A stretch of 64,000 nt of DNA. Source: an uncultured Chloroflexota bacterium. GTDB taxonomy: Bacteria; Chloroflexota; Anaerolineae; Aggregatilineales; Phototrophicaceae. Position numbers and translations under genes: made by a program. Every line of letters starts with the position of its first letter. The stretch's first letter is position 1. A model generated the notes under the pieces. That model was not told where the DNA came from, did not search any database, and saw only the letters and a program-made list of their open reading frames with translations. Below, in pieces: positions 42,579 through 51,809 of the stretch. The DNA is taken from contig CALJKV010000064.1 of the NCBI GenBank assembly GCA_937974245.1, positions 1 to 64,000 on the forward strand, in the 5' to 3' direction.

Positions 42579-43442
42579 ATGGCTGCGGTCGAACGACGTA
42601 AACGCAGGGGAGAGAAACAAAGCGGTTTCCTGCTGGCGCTGCCGGCATTGTTGTGGCTGACCGTATTTTTCCTGCTGCCGGTGTTTATTGTACTGATTGT
42701 GAGTTTTATGTCACGCGGGCGGGGCGGACTGGCGGAAATGCCTTTCACGCTGGCGAACTATGAGCGCGTTTTTGATGTGTTCGTCATTGTTATCCAGAAC
42801 TCGCTGTGGATTGCCTTGCTAACCACGATCATCTGCCTGGTGGTGGGCTACCCGCTGGCATTTTTCATCAGCACCCGCCAGAGTTCTCGCTCCCGCACCT
42901 TCGCCCTCTTCATGATTATGCTCCCCTTCTGGACGAACTTCCTGGTGCGGACGTATGCCATCCAGTCTATCCTGGGGCGGGAAGGCATCCTTAACACGTT
43001 TTTCCAGAGTATAGGCTTCATCATAGAACCGCTGCGGCTGCTGAATACGCCGGAAGCCGTGTTGATCGGCCTTGTGTATGGCTTCCTGCCATTCATGGTG
43101 CTGCCGATTTACGCTTCGGTAGAACGCTTTGACTTCCGTTTTGTGGAAGCCGCGCATGACCTGGGAGCAAACGACATTCGCGCTTTCCTACGGGTCGTCT
43201 TCCCGCTCACGCTGCCAGGTGTCATCGCCGGATGTATCCTGGTGTTTATCCCGGCAATTGGAGCGTTTGTCACCCCTGACCTGCTGGGGGGCACGAAAGG
43301 TATCATGATCGGTAACCTGATCCAGCAGCAGTTTCGCGGGTCAGGGAACCAACCGCTGGGTTCAGCACTGTCGATAGTACTGATGGCAATGGTGATGCTG
43401 GCGCTGCTCATTTATATCCGCTTTGGCGACCAGGAGGGGTAG
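42579..43442 (+). CDS. potB: Polyamine-type ABC transporter permease, first subunit
   Basis: A 287-residue inner-membrane protein with six helices. The sequence starts with a basic tail and the typical PotB loop, and the EAA cytoplasmic motif EAAHDLGANDIRAFLRVVFPLTLPG (about 188-212) is intact, which docks on the ATPase. The segment TPDLLGGTKGIMIGNLIQQQF is characteristic of PotB/PotH-type spermidine or putrescine permeases. A very strong ribosome site (GGAGGGAG) precedes the ATG. Operon order here is potB-potC-potD-potD-potA, differing from the potABCD order of enterobacteria. Confidence 0.9.
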   Translation: MAAVERRKRRGEKQSGFLLALPALLWLTVFFLLPVFIVLIVSFMSRGRGGLAEMPFTLANYERVFDVFVIVIQNSLWIALLTTIICLVVGYPLAFFISTRQSSRSRTFALFMIMLPFWTNFLVRTYAIQSILGREGILNTFFQSIGFIIEPLRLLNTPEAVLIGLVYGFLPFMVLPIYASVERFDFRFVEAAHDLGANDIRAFLRVVFPLTLPGVIAGCILVFIPAIGAFVTPDLLGGTKGIMIGNLIQQQFRGSGNQPLGSALSIVLMAMVMLALLIYIRFGDQEG

Positions 43443-43445
43443 GGG

Positions 43446-44375
43446 ATGGCAGGACAGACACTGGCGCAGCATGGCAAAATCCGGTACAACCAGGGTGCCA
43501 TCCGGCGCGATATGTGGGTGCGTAAAATCGGCAAGTTCGGCCTGCTGTTCAACCCGGTTGTGGCCTACTTCTTCCTGTGGGCACCGATTCTCGTACTGAT
43601 TATTTTTTCCTTCAACGCGGGTGAGTCGGTTTCCACCTGGGAAGGCTTTACGCTCAAGTGGTATGGCAATATTCTCGCCAATACACTGGCCGCCGGAACG
43701 GAAGCTGCCCGGTTTTCTACTGAGCTGATGCTTAGTTCTGTCAAGAACAGCCTCATCGTAAGTATCAGCGCCACCACGATTTCTACCATCATTGGCACAA
43801 TGGTTGCTCTCAGCTTGGAGCGCGGCCACTTCCCAGGTAAAAAATTTCTGGACGCGGTGCTGTACCTGCCGGTCATCATCCCGGAGATAACGCAGGGTAT
43901 CTCGCTGGCGCTGTTCTTCAAGGTGATTTTTGACTGGTTTTCGCTACAAAGCCCGGATTTACGCCCGACATCCGGCTTTGGCACGATTATCATCGCTCAT
44001 GTGGCGTTTAGTGTTTCATATGTTACAATCGTTGTCCGGGCGCGGTTGTCCGATATGAATCCCCGCTATGAAGAAGCCGCCCGCGACCTGGGTGCTAACG
44101 AATGGCGCACATTCTGGCGTGTGACATTTCCGCTGATCCTGCCAGGGGTATTGGCCGGGGCGCTGTTAGCTTTTACGATCTCGTTGGACGATTTTGTTGT
44201 TACCTTCTTTAATTCTGGGGTGGGGACAACGACCCTGCCGATTTTCGTTTACGGTTTGCTCAAGACCCGTGTGCCACCGGAGATTAACGCGATTTCAACA
44301 CTGATGCTGATCGCTTCCACGATCCTGGTGGGATCGTCGCTTATATTGCAGGGGCGCGGCGCCGATAAGCAATAG
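43446..44375 (+). CDS. potC: Polyamine-type ABC transporter permease, second subunit
   Basis: A 309-residue membrane subunit, pairing with PotB. It has an extended N-terminal tail (about 30 residues), six helices and the EAA loop EAARDLGANEWRTFWRVTFPLILPG (about 217-241). The FVVTFFNSGVGTTTLPIFVYGL segment fits PotC/PotI. The ATG comes three bases after the potB stop, in AGGAGGGG context, so translation is coupled. The transcript then meets a long hairpin before the binding-protein gene. Confidence 0.9.
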   Translation: MAGQTLAQHGKIRYNQGAIRRDMWVRKIGKFGLLFNPVVAYFFLWAPILVLIIFSFNAGESVSTWEGFTLKWYGNILANTLAAGTEAARFSTELMLSSVKNSLIVSISATTISTIIGTMVALSLERGHFPGKKFLDAVLYLPVIIPEITQGISLALFFKVIFDWFSLQSPDLRPTSGFGTIIIAHVAFSVSYVTIVVRARLSDMNPRYEEAARDLGANEWRTFWRVTFPLILPGVLAGALLAFTISLDDFVVTFFNSGVGTTTLPIFVYGLLKTRVPPEINAISTLMLIASTILVGSSLILQGRGADKQ

Positions 44376-44390
44376 TCTGTTGGATTTACC

Positions 44391-44425
44391 GGCTGAAAAC
44401 AGGTTATTCACCGCTGTTTTCGGCT
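44391..44425 (+). terminator. Long hairpin between potC and potD
   Basis: GGCTGAAAACAG (44391-44402) pairs with CTGTTTTCGGCT (44414-44425), twelve pairs including two G-U. It is not followed by a T-tract. Such intra-operon stems often stabilise or separate the messages for permeases and the more abundant binding protein. Confidence 0.4.
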
Positions 44426-44536
44426 TGTCATTGATATTACCATTTCCCTTTGGATCGGAGGGCAAGTCTGGGGGACTGCCCGGTGATGGGATGCCGGTAA
44501 ACATTCGTCGTTCAGTTATTTTCGAGGGAGAGCCAC

Positions 44537-45637
44537 ATGAATAAGAAACTTTTCGGGTTATTCGTGATCGGGCTGCTGTTGGTTGGGCTGGTTGCCCCCG
44601 TAGCGGCACAGGACAATGAAATTGCCACCAGTTGGACCTGCCCGGAAGGTTTTGAGGGGCAGCAATTGAATATTTACAACTGGTCAACCTATATTGCGGA
44701 AGACACGATTGCGAACTTTCAGACATTGTGCGGTGTCACTGTCACGTATGACACCTTCGAGAGCAGCGAAGCCGCTATCGCCCGCCTGCGGGCAGGTAAT
44801 CCGGGTTACGATATTGTCGTTCCGGCTGGCAGCGATATTCCCCGTCTGATTGAGGAAGAGCTGCTGGTGCCGCTCGATATGACCAAAATCCCGAACTTCG
44901 CTAATGTGACTCCTCAGCTTACCGGGACTCCCTTTGACCCCAATAACGAGTATGCCATTGGTTACCAGTGGGGGACGATTGGCATCGGCTATAACGTGAC
45001 CAAAGTGAGCGAAGAAATCACTTCCTGGGAACAGATGTTCAATTACCCGGAACAGGCAGTGGCGTGGTTGGAAGACCGCCGGGCGATGCTGGCCGGCGCC
45101 GCGTTGATGCTGGGCTACGACCCCAATTCAGAAGACCCGGCGGAAATCGAAGCGATGGCGGATTACCTGATTGAACATGGCAGCAACGTCATCTATATCG
45201 CGGGGGACGATGGTCAGGAACTGCTGGCGCGCGGCGAGGCTGATATGGTGGTTGAGTACAGCGGTGACATCTTCCAGATTATGGATGAATGTGAATGCGA
45301 TGACTATGCCTACATTATCCCCAGCGAAGGCGCAAATATCTGGATGGATATGATGGCGATCCCAACCGGCGCACAGAATGTTGAACTGGCGCACGTCTTC
45401 CTGGATTATATCCTTGACCCGCAGGTGGGGGCGGACATCAGCAACTATACGGCTTATGCCAGCCCCAACCAGGCGGCAATTGATGGCGGCCTGATTGACC
45501 CCGAACTCCTGAATGATCCGGCCATTTACCCCGATGAAGAACTGCTTCAGCGGCTGTACTGGACCCAGGCCAACATTGACAGCGAACAGCTTTACAACGA
45601 TGCCTGGGACGAGATCAAAATTCGTATTGGACAGTAG
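44537..45637 (+). CDS. potD: Polyamine-type ABC substrate-binding protein 1
   Basis: A 366-residue periplasmic-type binding protein. A signal peptide (about 1-24, ending AAQ) lacks a lipobox Cys, so the protein is either secreted or retained some other way. Mature motifs: YNWSTYIAEDTI (PotD-type), LRAGNPGYDIVVP, YQWGTIGIGYNVTKV, and a WM-rich late block. It has paired Cys (TCPEGF, TLCGV and CECDDY), unusual for PotD and possibly disulphide-bonded. A strong site (GAGGGAG) precedes the ATG. A second, similar binding protein follows 270 bases downstream. Confidence 0.88.
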   Translation: MNKKLFGLFVIGLLLVGLVAPVAAQDNEIATSWTCPEGFEGQQLNIYNWSTYIAEDTIANFQTLCGVTVTYDTFESSEAAIARLRAGNPGYDIVVPAGSDIPRLIEEELLVPLDMTKIPNFANVTPQLTGTPFDPNNEYAIGYQWGTIGIGYNVTKVSEEITSWEQMFNYPEQAVAWLEDRRAMLAGAALMLGYDPNSEDPAEIEAMADYLIEHGSNVIYIAGDDGQELLARGEADMVVEYSGDIFQIMDECECDDYAYIIPSEGANIWMDMMAIPTGAQNVELAHVFLDYILDPQVGADISNYTAYASPNQAAIDGGLIDPELLNDPAIYPDEELLQRLYWTQANIDSEQLYNDAWDEIKIRIGQ

Positions 45638-45696
45638 CTTTCTACTGTGAAAGATGGGTATGGTTTCGCCTACCTAAAACTGCTGACGATTGTGGT

Positions 45697-45717
45697 GGGC
45701 GGCCAGAAGGCCGTCCC
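45697..45717. repeat. GGGCGGCC-type palindromic element
   Basis: GGGCGGCC and GGCCGTCCC around AGAA form a near-perfect inverted repeat followed by TCC, in the spacer between the two binding-protein genes. It parallels the GGGCGCG palindromes at 12.1 kb and looks like another REP-like element. Confidence 0.5.
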
Positions 45718-45910
45718 TCCTATGTTGTCAGTTACGATTCATTGTTAGGGGAAGCGATACAAGGGTAAGGTATGGTAACGGCGGGGAATAACGCGCCATG
45801 CGGCTCCTGTTCCCTGGATGCCTTTTCTGGGTCACCAGAATCAGTTTTCCAAACCAATCGAATGTATCAGGTGTCCTATGTATTACTGAGTACGAAAGAG
45901 AAAAAAGACG

Positions 45911-47005
45911 TTGAACAAGCTAACCACCTTCGTATGTATTGGTTTGTTCGCACTCCTCACGAGTGCCACAGTGTTCGCCCAGGAGTCCGGCATCAAAACC
46001 GGTTGGACTTGTCCAGAAGGCTTTTCAGGACAGCAGCTCAATGTGTTTAACTGGTCAACCTATATTGCCGAAAACACAGTGTCCGACTTTGAAACCCTCT
46101 GTGGCGTGACAGTGGTCTACGATGTTTACGACTCCGATGATTCGCTGCTCGCGCGATTGCGCCAGGGTAATCCCGGCTACGATATCGTAGTACCCAGCGA
46201 CTTCGCTGTGCCGACTATGATTGAGGAAGGGTTGTTTGAACTGCTCGACCTCAAGAACATTCCTAATTTCAGTAATCTCAGCCCCGACCTGCGTTCCGCA
46301 CCCTATGACCCGGACAGTGAGTACACCGTGCCATATCTATGGGGAACGTTCGGTATTGGCTACAATGCTGCCCATGTGGGCGAAGCAGTGACCAGTTGGG
46401 AACAGTTCTTCAATTATGATGGCCCGGTGGCCTGGATAGATGACTCGCGCATCATGATCGCTATTGGTCTGGTGATGGTCGGCTATGACCCGAACTCCAC
46501 CAACGAAGAAGAAATCACCGCCGCCGGTCAGTACCTGATCGAACACAGCAGCAACGTGGTTGCCATCGCAGAAGATGACGGCCAGGAAATGTTGGTACGA
46601 GGTGAGGTGGATATGGCGATTGAGTACAACGGTGACATCTTCCAACTCGCACTGGATTGCGAGTGCGAAGATTACGCTTACACCGTGCCGGTAGAAGGGA
46701 CGGGTTTCTCATCCGGATATGTGGGTATTCCTACGGGGTCGCAGAATCATGCCCTGGCGGAAGTGTTCATTGATTACCTGCTAGACCCACAGGTGAGTGC
46801 CGACATCGCTAACTACACAGCCTATCCGACTCCCAACCAAATTGCGATTGACGAGGGGCTGATTGACGAGGCATTGCTGAGTAATCCGGGTGTTTACCCC
46901 AGTGAGGAAGCGCGAAAGAACATCTTTTTCGTACTACCGAATATCAAAATGGAAGAACTCTACCTGTCTATCTGGGATGAAGTCAAAATCAGCCTGGGGA
47001 GCTAA
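45911..47005 (+). CDS. potD: Polyamine-type ABC substrate-binding protein 2
   Basis: A 364-residue paralogue of the preceding binding protein with the same layout: signal peptide (1-23, ending FAQ), WTCPEGFSGQQLNVFNWSTYIAE, LARLRQGNPGYDIVVP, YLWGTFGIGYN and CECEDYAYTVP. The start is TTG at 45911, since the ORF has no ATG before the signal peptide; the upstream AAAGAGAAAAAAGA region may help initiation. Similarity extends over the whole length, so it is a recent-looking duplication, but the residues around the binding cleft differ (for example FEL-x-x-L region), so it may take a different polyamine. Confidence 0.85.
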   Translation: MNKLTTFVCIGLFALLTSATVFAQESGIKTGWTCPEGFSGQQLNVFNWSTYIAENTVSDFETLCGVTVVYDVYDSDDSLLARLRQGNPGYDIVVPSDFAVPTMIEEGLFELLDLKNIPNFSNLSPDLRSAPYDPDSEYTVPYLWGTFGIGYNAAHVGEAVTSWEQFFNYDGPVAWIDDSRIMIAIGLVMVGYDPNSTNEEEITAAGQYLIEHSSNVVAIAEDDGQEMLVRGEVDMAIEYNGDIFQLALDCECEDYAYTVPVEGTGFSSGYVGIPTGSQNHALAEVFIDYLLDPQVSADIANYTAYPTPNQIAIDEGLIDEALLSNPGVYPSEEARKNIFFVLPNIKMEELYLSIWDEVKISLGS

Positions 47006-47145
47006 AGACAAGTCACGAGACGAAAGTGAGAAATGCCGGGTAGAAATATGGCAAATTGGGGCAGTCGTGTGTGGCTGCCCCTCAAGTCACTATCTGTTCG
47101 CAGTGGGCGGCGGCGTCTCCCACAAGTTGGACATTGATTGGGCCT

Positions 47146-48321
47146 ATGACACAGTATGATGTTGAACTGATTGATGTAACGAAGGAATTTCCGGCCAGGC
47201 GGCAGGATGGCCTGGTGCGTGCAGTGGATAACGTGTCTCTGCAAATCGCTGCTGGAGAGTTTTTCGCGCTGCTGGGGCCAAGCGGGTGTGGTAAAACCAC
47301 CACACTGCGGATGATCGCTGGATTTGAAGATACGACTTCCGGTCAGATTCTGATTCGCGGCAGTGCTGTCCAGCATATCCCGCCTTTCCACCGCCCGGTG
47401 AATACGGTGTTTCAGGATTACGCCCTGTTCCCCCACATGACGGTCATCCAGAACATTATGTTCGGACTGGAAATGGAAGGGGTGAACAAGCAGGAAGCCC
47501 GGAAACGGGCGCTGGAAGCCCTGGAACTGGTGCGACTGCCGCAGGTGGTCAACCGCAAACCCCGCCAGCTTTCTGGTGGGCAGCAGCAGCGTGTCGCGCT
47601 GGCACGGGCGCTGGTCAAAAGGCCGGCAGTTCTACTGCTGGATGAACCGTTGGGTGCGCTGGACTTGAAGCTGCGTCAGGCAATGCAGTATGAACTCAAA
47701 ACGATGCAAAAGAGCCTGGGCATCACTTTTATTTTCGTGACCCATGACCAGGAAGAAGCGATGACGATGGCGGATCGTATCGCGGTGATGGATCAGGGTA
47801 AGGTGCTGCAAGTAGGCAAGCCGGAAGAAATATACGAAACGCCCAGCACGAAGTTCGTGGCGGATTTCATCGGTGAAACCAACTTTATCAAAGGGCACAT
47901 CGGGGAGATAGGCGAGCCGTTTTCTACCGTGCAAATGGATGGTAAATCGGCCTTCAAGGCGGTGGTGGGCGAAGACCTGCATGTGAGCGCCGGACAGGAA
48001 ATCACTGTAGCACTGCGGCCTGAGAAGCTTAACCTCTTCCGGCTCAAAGGGACGATTGAATATGAAGAAGGCTCAACCGAATCGGCTGAATCTTACAAGG
48101 CGGCGCTGCTGCGCGATCCGAATATCAATCTGATTCGGGGCACAGTCAAACAGGCTGTGTATATCGGCACCGATACCCGTTATGTGCTGCGTATCGCCGG
48201 TAATCAGGACATCGTTGCCCGTATCCAGAACTTTGGGCTGCGTTCAGACACAGTTTTTGAGCAAGATGAAACGGTGAATATTTTCTGGAATGCAGAAAAT
48301 GGGCGCGTGCTGCTGCAATAG
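47146..48321 (+). CDS. potA: Polyamine-type ABC transporter ATP-binding protein
   Basis: A 391-residue ATPase. Walker A GPSGCGKTTTLRMIAG, the Q-loop FQDYALFPHMT, the LSGGQQQRVALARAL signature, Walker B VLLLDEPLGALD, and the H-loop FVTHDQEEAM are all intact; the C-terminal TOBE-like regulatory domain (about 250-391) is extended as in PotA. The ATG at 47146 begins the family-like sequence; an upstream in-frame start (47056) would add 30 residues of no recognisable type. It closes the operon with the permeases and the two binding proteins. Confidence 0.9.
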   Translation: MTQYDVELIDVTKEFPARRQDGLVRAVDNVSLQIAAGEFFALLGPSGCGKTTTLRMIAGFEDTTSGQILIRGSAVQHIPPFHRPVNTVFQDYALFPHMTVIQNIMFGLEMEGVNKQEARKRALEALELVRLPQVVNRKPRQLSGGQQQRVALARALVKRPAVLLLDEPLGALDLKLRQAMQYELKTMQKSLGITFIFVTHDQEEAMTMADRIAVMDQGKVLQVGKPEEIYETPSTKFVADFIGETNFIKGHIGEIGEPFSTVQMDGKSAFKAVVGEDLHVSAGQEITVALRPEKLNLFRLKGTIEYEEGSTESAESYKAALLRDPNINLIRGTVKQAVYIGTDTRYVLRIAGNQDIVARIQNFGLRSDTVFEQDETVNIFWNAENGRVLLQ

Positions 48322-48339
48322 TGGCTCAGGAATGCGTGG

Positions 48340-48801
48340 TTAGAAATCAACACTCCCATCGCCATCATCATCCAGGAATCCGCCAAAAATCTCGTCTTCA
48401 TTGTCCTCTGCCCGCCGCCTACGTTGTGAAGCGCCGCCGAGGGGGCGTTCAGTTGGCAGGCGGGTTCCTGATTGGCGCGGGGGTGTGTCGGCGGACAGGG
48501 CGGTTGGCGACGAGGGTTCCTCGGAATGACGGGCGACGGCGGAATCAAAATCGAGCGCCTGTGTCCGTGCACGTAAGTCCGCCCGTGAACGGCGATCCCG
48601 GCGGCCCGTTGAGCGGTTGGTGAGTTCTGGCTCGTCATCTTCTCCGCTGTTTAATACGCCAAACACGCCACCAATCCCGCTGAAGGCGTCCCACAGGCGC
48701 ACGCCGGTTGTCCGCACAACAATAAACGCGACAACCACGAATGTTCCTACACAGACTAACGACAGACCACAGACCGTCACTAGAATTAACCCGATATCCA
48801 T
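48340..48801 (-). CDS. Small membrane protein with shared ALDFDxAV motif (copy 1)
   Basis: A 153-residue protein of unknown function. One N-terminal membrane helix (about 8-32), then a long polar, disordered tail rich in Arg, Ser and Asp. The tail has SRADLRARTQALDFDSAVARH, closely matching the equivalent segment in the next gene, so the two are diverged paralogues. ATG 48801 follows GGGAG by seven bases. Codon use is ordinary. Membrane-anchored with a cytoplasmic tail, if oriented in the usual way. Confidence 0.6.
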   Translation of the reverse strand: MDIGLILVTVCGLSLVCVGTFVVVAFIVVRTTGVRLWDAFSGIGGVFGVLNSGEDDEPELTNRSTGRRDRRSRADLRARTQALDFDSAVARHSEEPSSPTALSADTPPRQSGTRLPTERPLGGASQRRRRAEDNEDEIFGGFLDDDGDGSVDF

Positions 48802-48824
48802 CACGCTACTCCCGAAAATTCGCG

Positions 48825-49157
48825 CTAATCATCTTCATCTTTCTCAGTGCCCGCCGCTTTTGTTTCTTCGGCACGATATTTTTGAACAGCAGCGTCGAAA
48901 TCCAGCGCGGCGGCTTTGGCTCGCAGTTCTTCCGCCGAGTGTTCGTGCGCCTGGGCGTGTGCCTGTGCCTGGACAGCAGCGGCTGGTCTTTCTTCGTCTT
49001 CCTTCGGATCACTGAGCATTCGCAGTACTAGCATCCCAAACCCAAAGATGCTGCCCTTTGTAATTTGCAGCACCAGAAACGCCGCCAGCAGAATCGCAAT
49101 AATGACGCCTAAAACCAACCCACACACGGTGATAACTTCCGGTGGTATATTGCCCAT
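48825..49157 (-). CDS. Small membrane protein with shared ALDFDxAV motif (copy 2)
   Basis: A 110-residue paralogue of the protein just downstream. It has a membrane helix (about 10-32) and an Ala/Gln/Glu-rich tail containing SAEELRAKAAALDFDAAVQKY. Function unknown; the conserved ALDFD stretch is likely a binding site. The two genes are adjacent on one strand (24 bases apart) and form a unit, perhaps with the DUF5996 gene upstream. Confidence 0.6.
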   Translation of the reverse strand: MGNIPPEVITVCGLVLGVIIAILLAAFLVLQITKGSIFGFGMLVLRMLSDPKEDEERPAAAVQAQAHAQAHEHSAEELRAKAAALDFDAAVQKYRAEETKAAGTEKDEDD

Positions 49158-49195
49158 AATCGCACCTATAACAGAATAGTTGTCCCCAAGAGTCT

Positions 49196-49984
49196 TTACT
49201 TGCTGTTGATACTTGCCACCAACGGCGCAATTGCCCCATGAATCGCGGCGAAGGTGCGCTCCAGGGTGCCTTCGATATCACTTTCCCCAATCAAGTCATC
49301 ATAGTTCATGACAACACCCTTCCAGGGCGTGGTATTCCAGCGGGCCAGCGGCGGCAGTGCCACGTCCACCATGCCTTCCGGGACAGGGTAGGCATAGGCG
49401 TAAAAATAGGGACGGTTAAAGCCAGGGCTGGCGGGTGAAAAGCCAAAGTTCATGTGCGGGTCTGTCTGTTCGTCGTGCCCATTGGGGAACCACAGGAAGG
49501 CCAGGTCGAAGCCATGCGGCCACACACCTGCTGCCGATACCCAGCCATACAGCCCGGCATGAAACCGCGCCAGGCTGGAATATACACGGTGCAGTGCCCA
49601 GGCATAGTCCTCGGCTGTTTGCCCGTCTACATGCAGCGGGGTATCCCCGGTGAGTTTGCTCCGGTCTGGCTTTATGGTTTGTCCGGCGTTTGCCAGTGTC
49701 GCCAGCACGGCATCGGTCAGTGTCGCCTGGGAGTGTCCGGCCAGGGGGATACTCGCTGCCGATTGGCCGGTGTAGATGATGGTTCGCTGGGCGAAATCGA
49801 GCATGAGTTCACCGCCACCGGGCAGCGGCCTGGTGATTAGTCCCTGCGGAATGACTCGTAATGTCAGATGCAACCAGTTGGGCAGCGGCGCGGCCATCGC
49901 CTGGTTGATCCCACCGATTACCTGGGCCGCCTGGTGCAGCCCGACTCGCGTTTCTTCCCAATTTGATAGTGCCGGGAGTGGCAT
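49196..49984 (-). CDS. DUF5996-like protein
   Basis: A 262-residue soluble protein. The start LPALSNWEETRVGLHQAAQVIGGIN, the LPNWLHLTLRVIPQGL segment, FDLAFLWFPNGHDEQTDPHMNFGF and the PYFYAYAYPVPEGM block match the layout of DUF5996 (roughly 260-300 residues), whose function is unknown. The ATG at 49984 follows AAGGAG; the frame extends 10 residues further up without support. It is the first gene of a leftward group with the two small membrane proteins. Confidence 0.7.
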   Translation of the reverse strand: MPLPALSNWEETRVGLHQAAQVIGGINQAMAAPLPNWLHLTLRVIPQGLITRPLPGGGELMLDFAQRTIIYTGQSAASIPLAGHSQATLTDAVLATLANAGQTIKPDRSKLTGDTPLHVDGQTAEDYAWALHRVYSSLARFHAGLYGWVSAAGVWPHGFDLAFLWFPNGHDEQTDPHMNFGFSPASPGFNRPYFYAYAYPVPEGMVDVALPPLARWNTTPWKGVVMNYDDLIGESDIEGTLERTFAAIHGAIAPLVASINSK

Positions 49985-50155
49985 CGCGGTTCTCCTTGAA
50001 GCCTTGTGTATCATAGGTCGTCTTGAGACGAATCTCTTTTTATTGTAGCATGGGGAGGCTTTTTACACATCTTGTCGGGCGGATGCGATACGCTTGCAGG
50101 CCGCCAGAGACTACACTAGAGTTAACCGTGTAAACGGTCAAGAGGATGGAAGAAC

Positions 50156-50572
50156 ATGATACCCGATACTCACAGAGACTTACTGGAAAAACCGATTCAT
50201 GCGGTGCTAACGACATTGATGGCCGACGGCCAACCGCAGTCCAGTGTAATCTGGATCAGCTATGATAACGGCCTCATTCAATTGAGCAGCATTCTGGGGC
50301 GGCAGAAAGACCGCAATATGCGTCGCGATCCCCGTGTGACGCTGCTGCTGCTTGACCCTGAAGACTCATATCACTGGATGGAGATTCGTGGGGAAATAAC
50401 CACTATCACGGAAGCGGGGGCGCTGGAGCACATTGACCGGCTCACCCGGCGATATACCGACCACGAACGATTCTACGGCGGGTATGCGGCGGCGGAACGT
50501 CAGCAGCGTGAAACGCGGGTCACGTATACCGTCACGCCGCGTAAGGTGATCGTCTACCCAAAGTCAAGTTAA
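50156..50572 (+). CDS. F420/FMN PPOX-class oxidoreductase (TIGR03618-like)
   Basis: A 138-residue split-barrel protein. LLEKPIHAVLTTLMADGQPQSSVIWI and the SSILGRQKDRNMRRDPRVTLLLLDPED block are characteristic of the TIGR03618/PPOX class that often uses coenzyme F420; the RxxDxRVxL part is the cofactor-phosphate region. The C-terminal strand ETRVTYTVTPRKVIVY is typical. GAGGATGGA precedes the ATG. It is monocistronic, ending with a strong terminator. Which cofactor it uses is not decided by the sequence. Confidence 0.82.
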   Translation: MIPDTHRDLLEKPIHAVLTTLMADGQPQSSVIWISYDNGLIQLSSILGRQKDRNMRRDPRVTLLLLDPEDSYHWMEIRGEITTITEAGALEHIDRLTRRYTDHERFYGGYAAAERQQRETRVTYTVTPRKVIVYPKSS

Positions 50573-50591
50573 GATACATAATAAATGAAAG

Positions 50592-50623
50592 AAGCCAGCA
50601 GCCGGAAAACCGCTGGCTTTTTT
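50592..50623 (+). terminator. Terminator of the PPOX gene
   Basis: AAGCCAGC (50592-50599) pairs with GCTGGCTT (50612-50619), loop of twelve, followed by TTTTTC. Minus strand continues TTCTTTC, so it may act in both directions for the convergent secreted-protein gene. Confidence 0.75.
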
Positions 50624-50681
50624 CATTTCCGCACTAGGTAATGAGGAACACTCCCGGCGTTCTCGTGCTCTCTGCTTCAGC

Positions 50682-51809
50682 CTACGCCCCGGCGGTATTC
50701 ACAACTGGCAGGATGGTGAAGGTGTTGAGCGCTTCGATTACGTCGGCATACATGCCGCTGGCATCTTCACTGTTCAGGTCAACCCCCGCCGCAGTCAGGC
50801 GCAGGTTGGCGGTATATAGTCTGTTGTCGTCACCATTGAGCAGGAGCGCCAGCCCGCTTTGCGTTTCACCGTCAGCGTCAGTGTAGCTGTAGGCTACTGA
50901 ATAGCCGCTGTAATCCTGGCGTTCTATCGGGTTGGTACTCACGATTGAAATGTTCGGGCGCGTGCTTTCCACCCAGGCCTGGGCGGAGTCGGCATCCTGG
51001 ACTGCGGCATCCTGGATGTTTTCGAGGCGCAGCGTCAGGCCGTCAGCGTCAATGCTGGCCGGGCGTCCAGGGGCACTGTCGGCAATCGTCCAGGTTGCCG
51101 GGAAGCGCATGGCGAGGCCGGTTGTCTGGTCAATATAGGCGTTCCATTGGGCCGGGGTCCCGGCGAACTGCGTGATGGGTTTCAGAGTCGGCGCGAGCGT
51201 GTCCACCAGGTATTTCAGCATATCAGTGGCGTTTTCCGGTGCGACGACGCGCAGGTTGTAGATCCAGCTCCCATCCGTCCAGGCGGACTGGCGGGCGACA
51301 TACGTCTGATCGCGCAGCGTCAACTCAAAGTCAGTGATGAGCCGGTCGCCTTCGCGGATACGTTCCGGGCTGGTTTCGCGCCAGTTGCTATATCGTGACC
51401 AGCTTTGTGCCAGCATCTCGGTTGACCAGTAGGCATCCACGCTGTCGAGCGTCAGGGGCGCCTCAGGAGCAACTGACGGGATGTAGACAATCGCCTGGAC
51501 GACACTGCCCTGATTCGTGTTACTGAAGGCGATTTCCACTGTTTCGGTGTTATTGACGGGCTGGCCGGGCGTCCACCCGGTCGGGTCGGTTACGCTGAAC
51601 AGGCCGCTGGGGTGGACGTAGGTTGTGTCCAGGCCAATGCTGCTCAGGTCGGCGATCGGCGGCGGCAGGGTGGGTGCAGGTGTCGCAGTTGCCTGGGTTG
51701 CGCTGGTTGGTGTGTTGACCCGCAGCAAGGGCAGGATGACGCTGCTGCCCATTGCAATCACCATAACCAGACCCAGAATGACGGTTACTCGTTTAGTCCC
51801 AGTATTCAT
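50682..51809 (-). CDS. Secreted/membrane-anchored protein with two PsbP/LpqN-like repeats
   Basis: A 375-residue extracytoplasmic protein. One membrane helix (about 8-30) is followed by a Thr/Pro-rich linker, then two repeated alpha/beta units: YVHPSGLFSVTDPTGW (about 62) and IDQTTGLAMRFPATWTI (about 235), each starting a domain with alternating strands and a Trp-rich helix, recalling PsbP/LpqN-type folds. No enzyme motif is visible. GGAGAC precedes the ATG. The role is unknown; such proteins are often ligand-binding. Confidence 0.55.
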   Translation of the reverse strand: MNTGTKRVTVILGLVMVIAMGSSVILPLLRVNTPTSATQATATPAPTLPPPIADLSSIGLDTTYVHPSGLFSVTDPTGWTPGQPVNNTETVEIAFSNTNQGSVVQAIVYIPSVAPEAPLTLDSVDAYWSTEMLAQSWSRYSNWRETSPERIREGDRLITDFELTLRDQTYVARQSAWTDGSWIYNLRVVAPENATDMLKYLVDTLAPTLKPITQFAGTPAQWNAYIDQTTGLAMRFPATWTIADSAPGRPASIDADGLTLRLENIQDAAVQDADSAQAWVESTRPNISIVSTNPIERQDYSGYSVAYSYTDADGETQSGLALLLNGDDNRLYTANLRLTAAGVDLNSEDASGMYADVIEALNTFTILPVVNTAGA

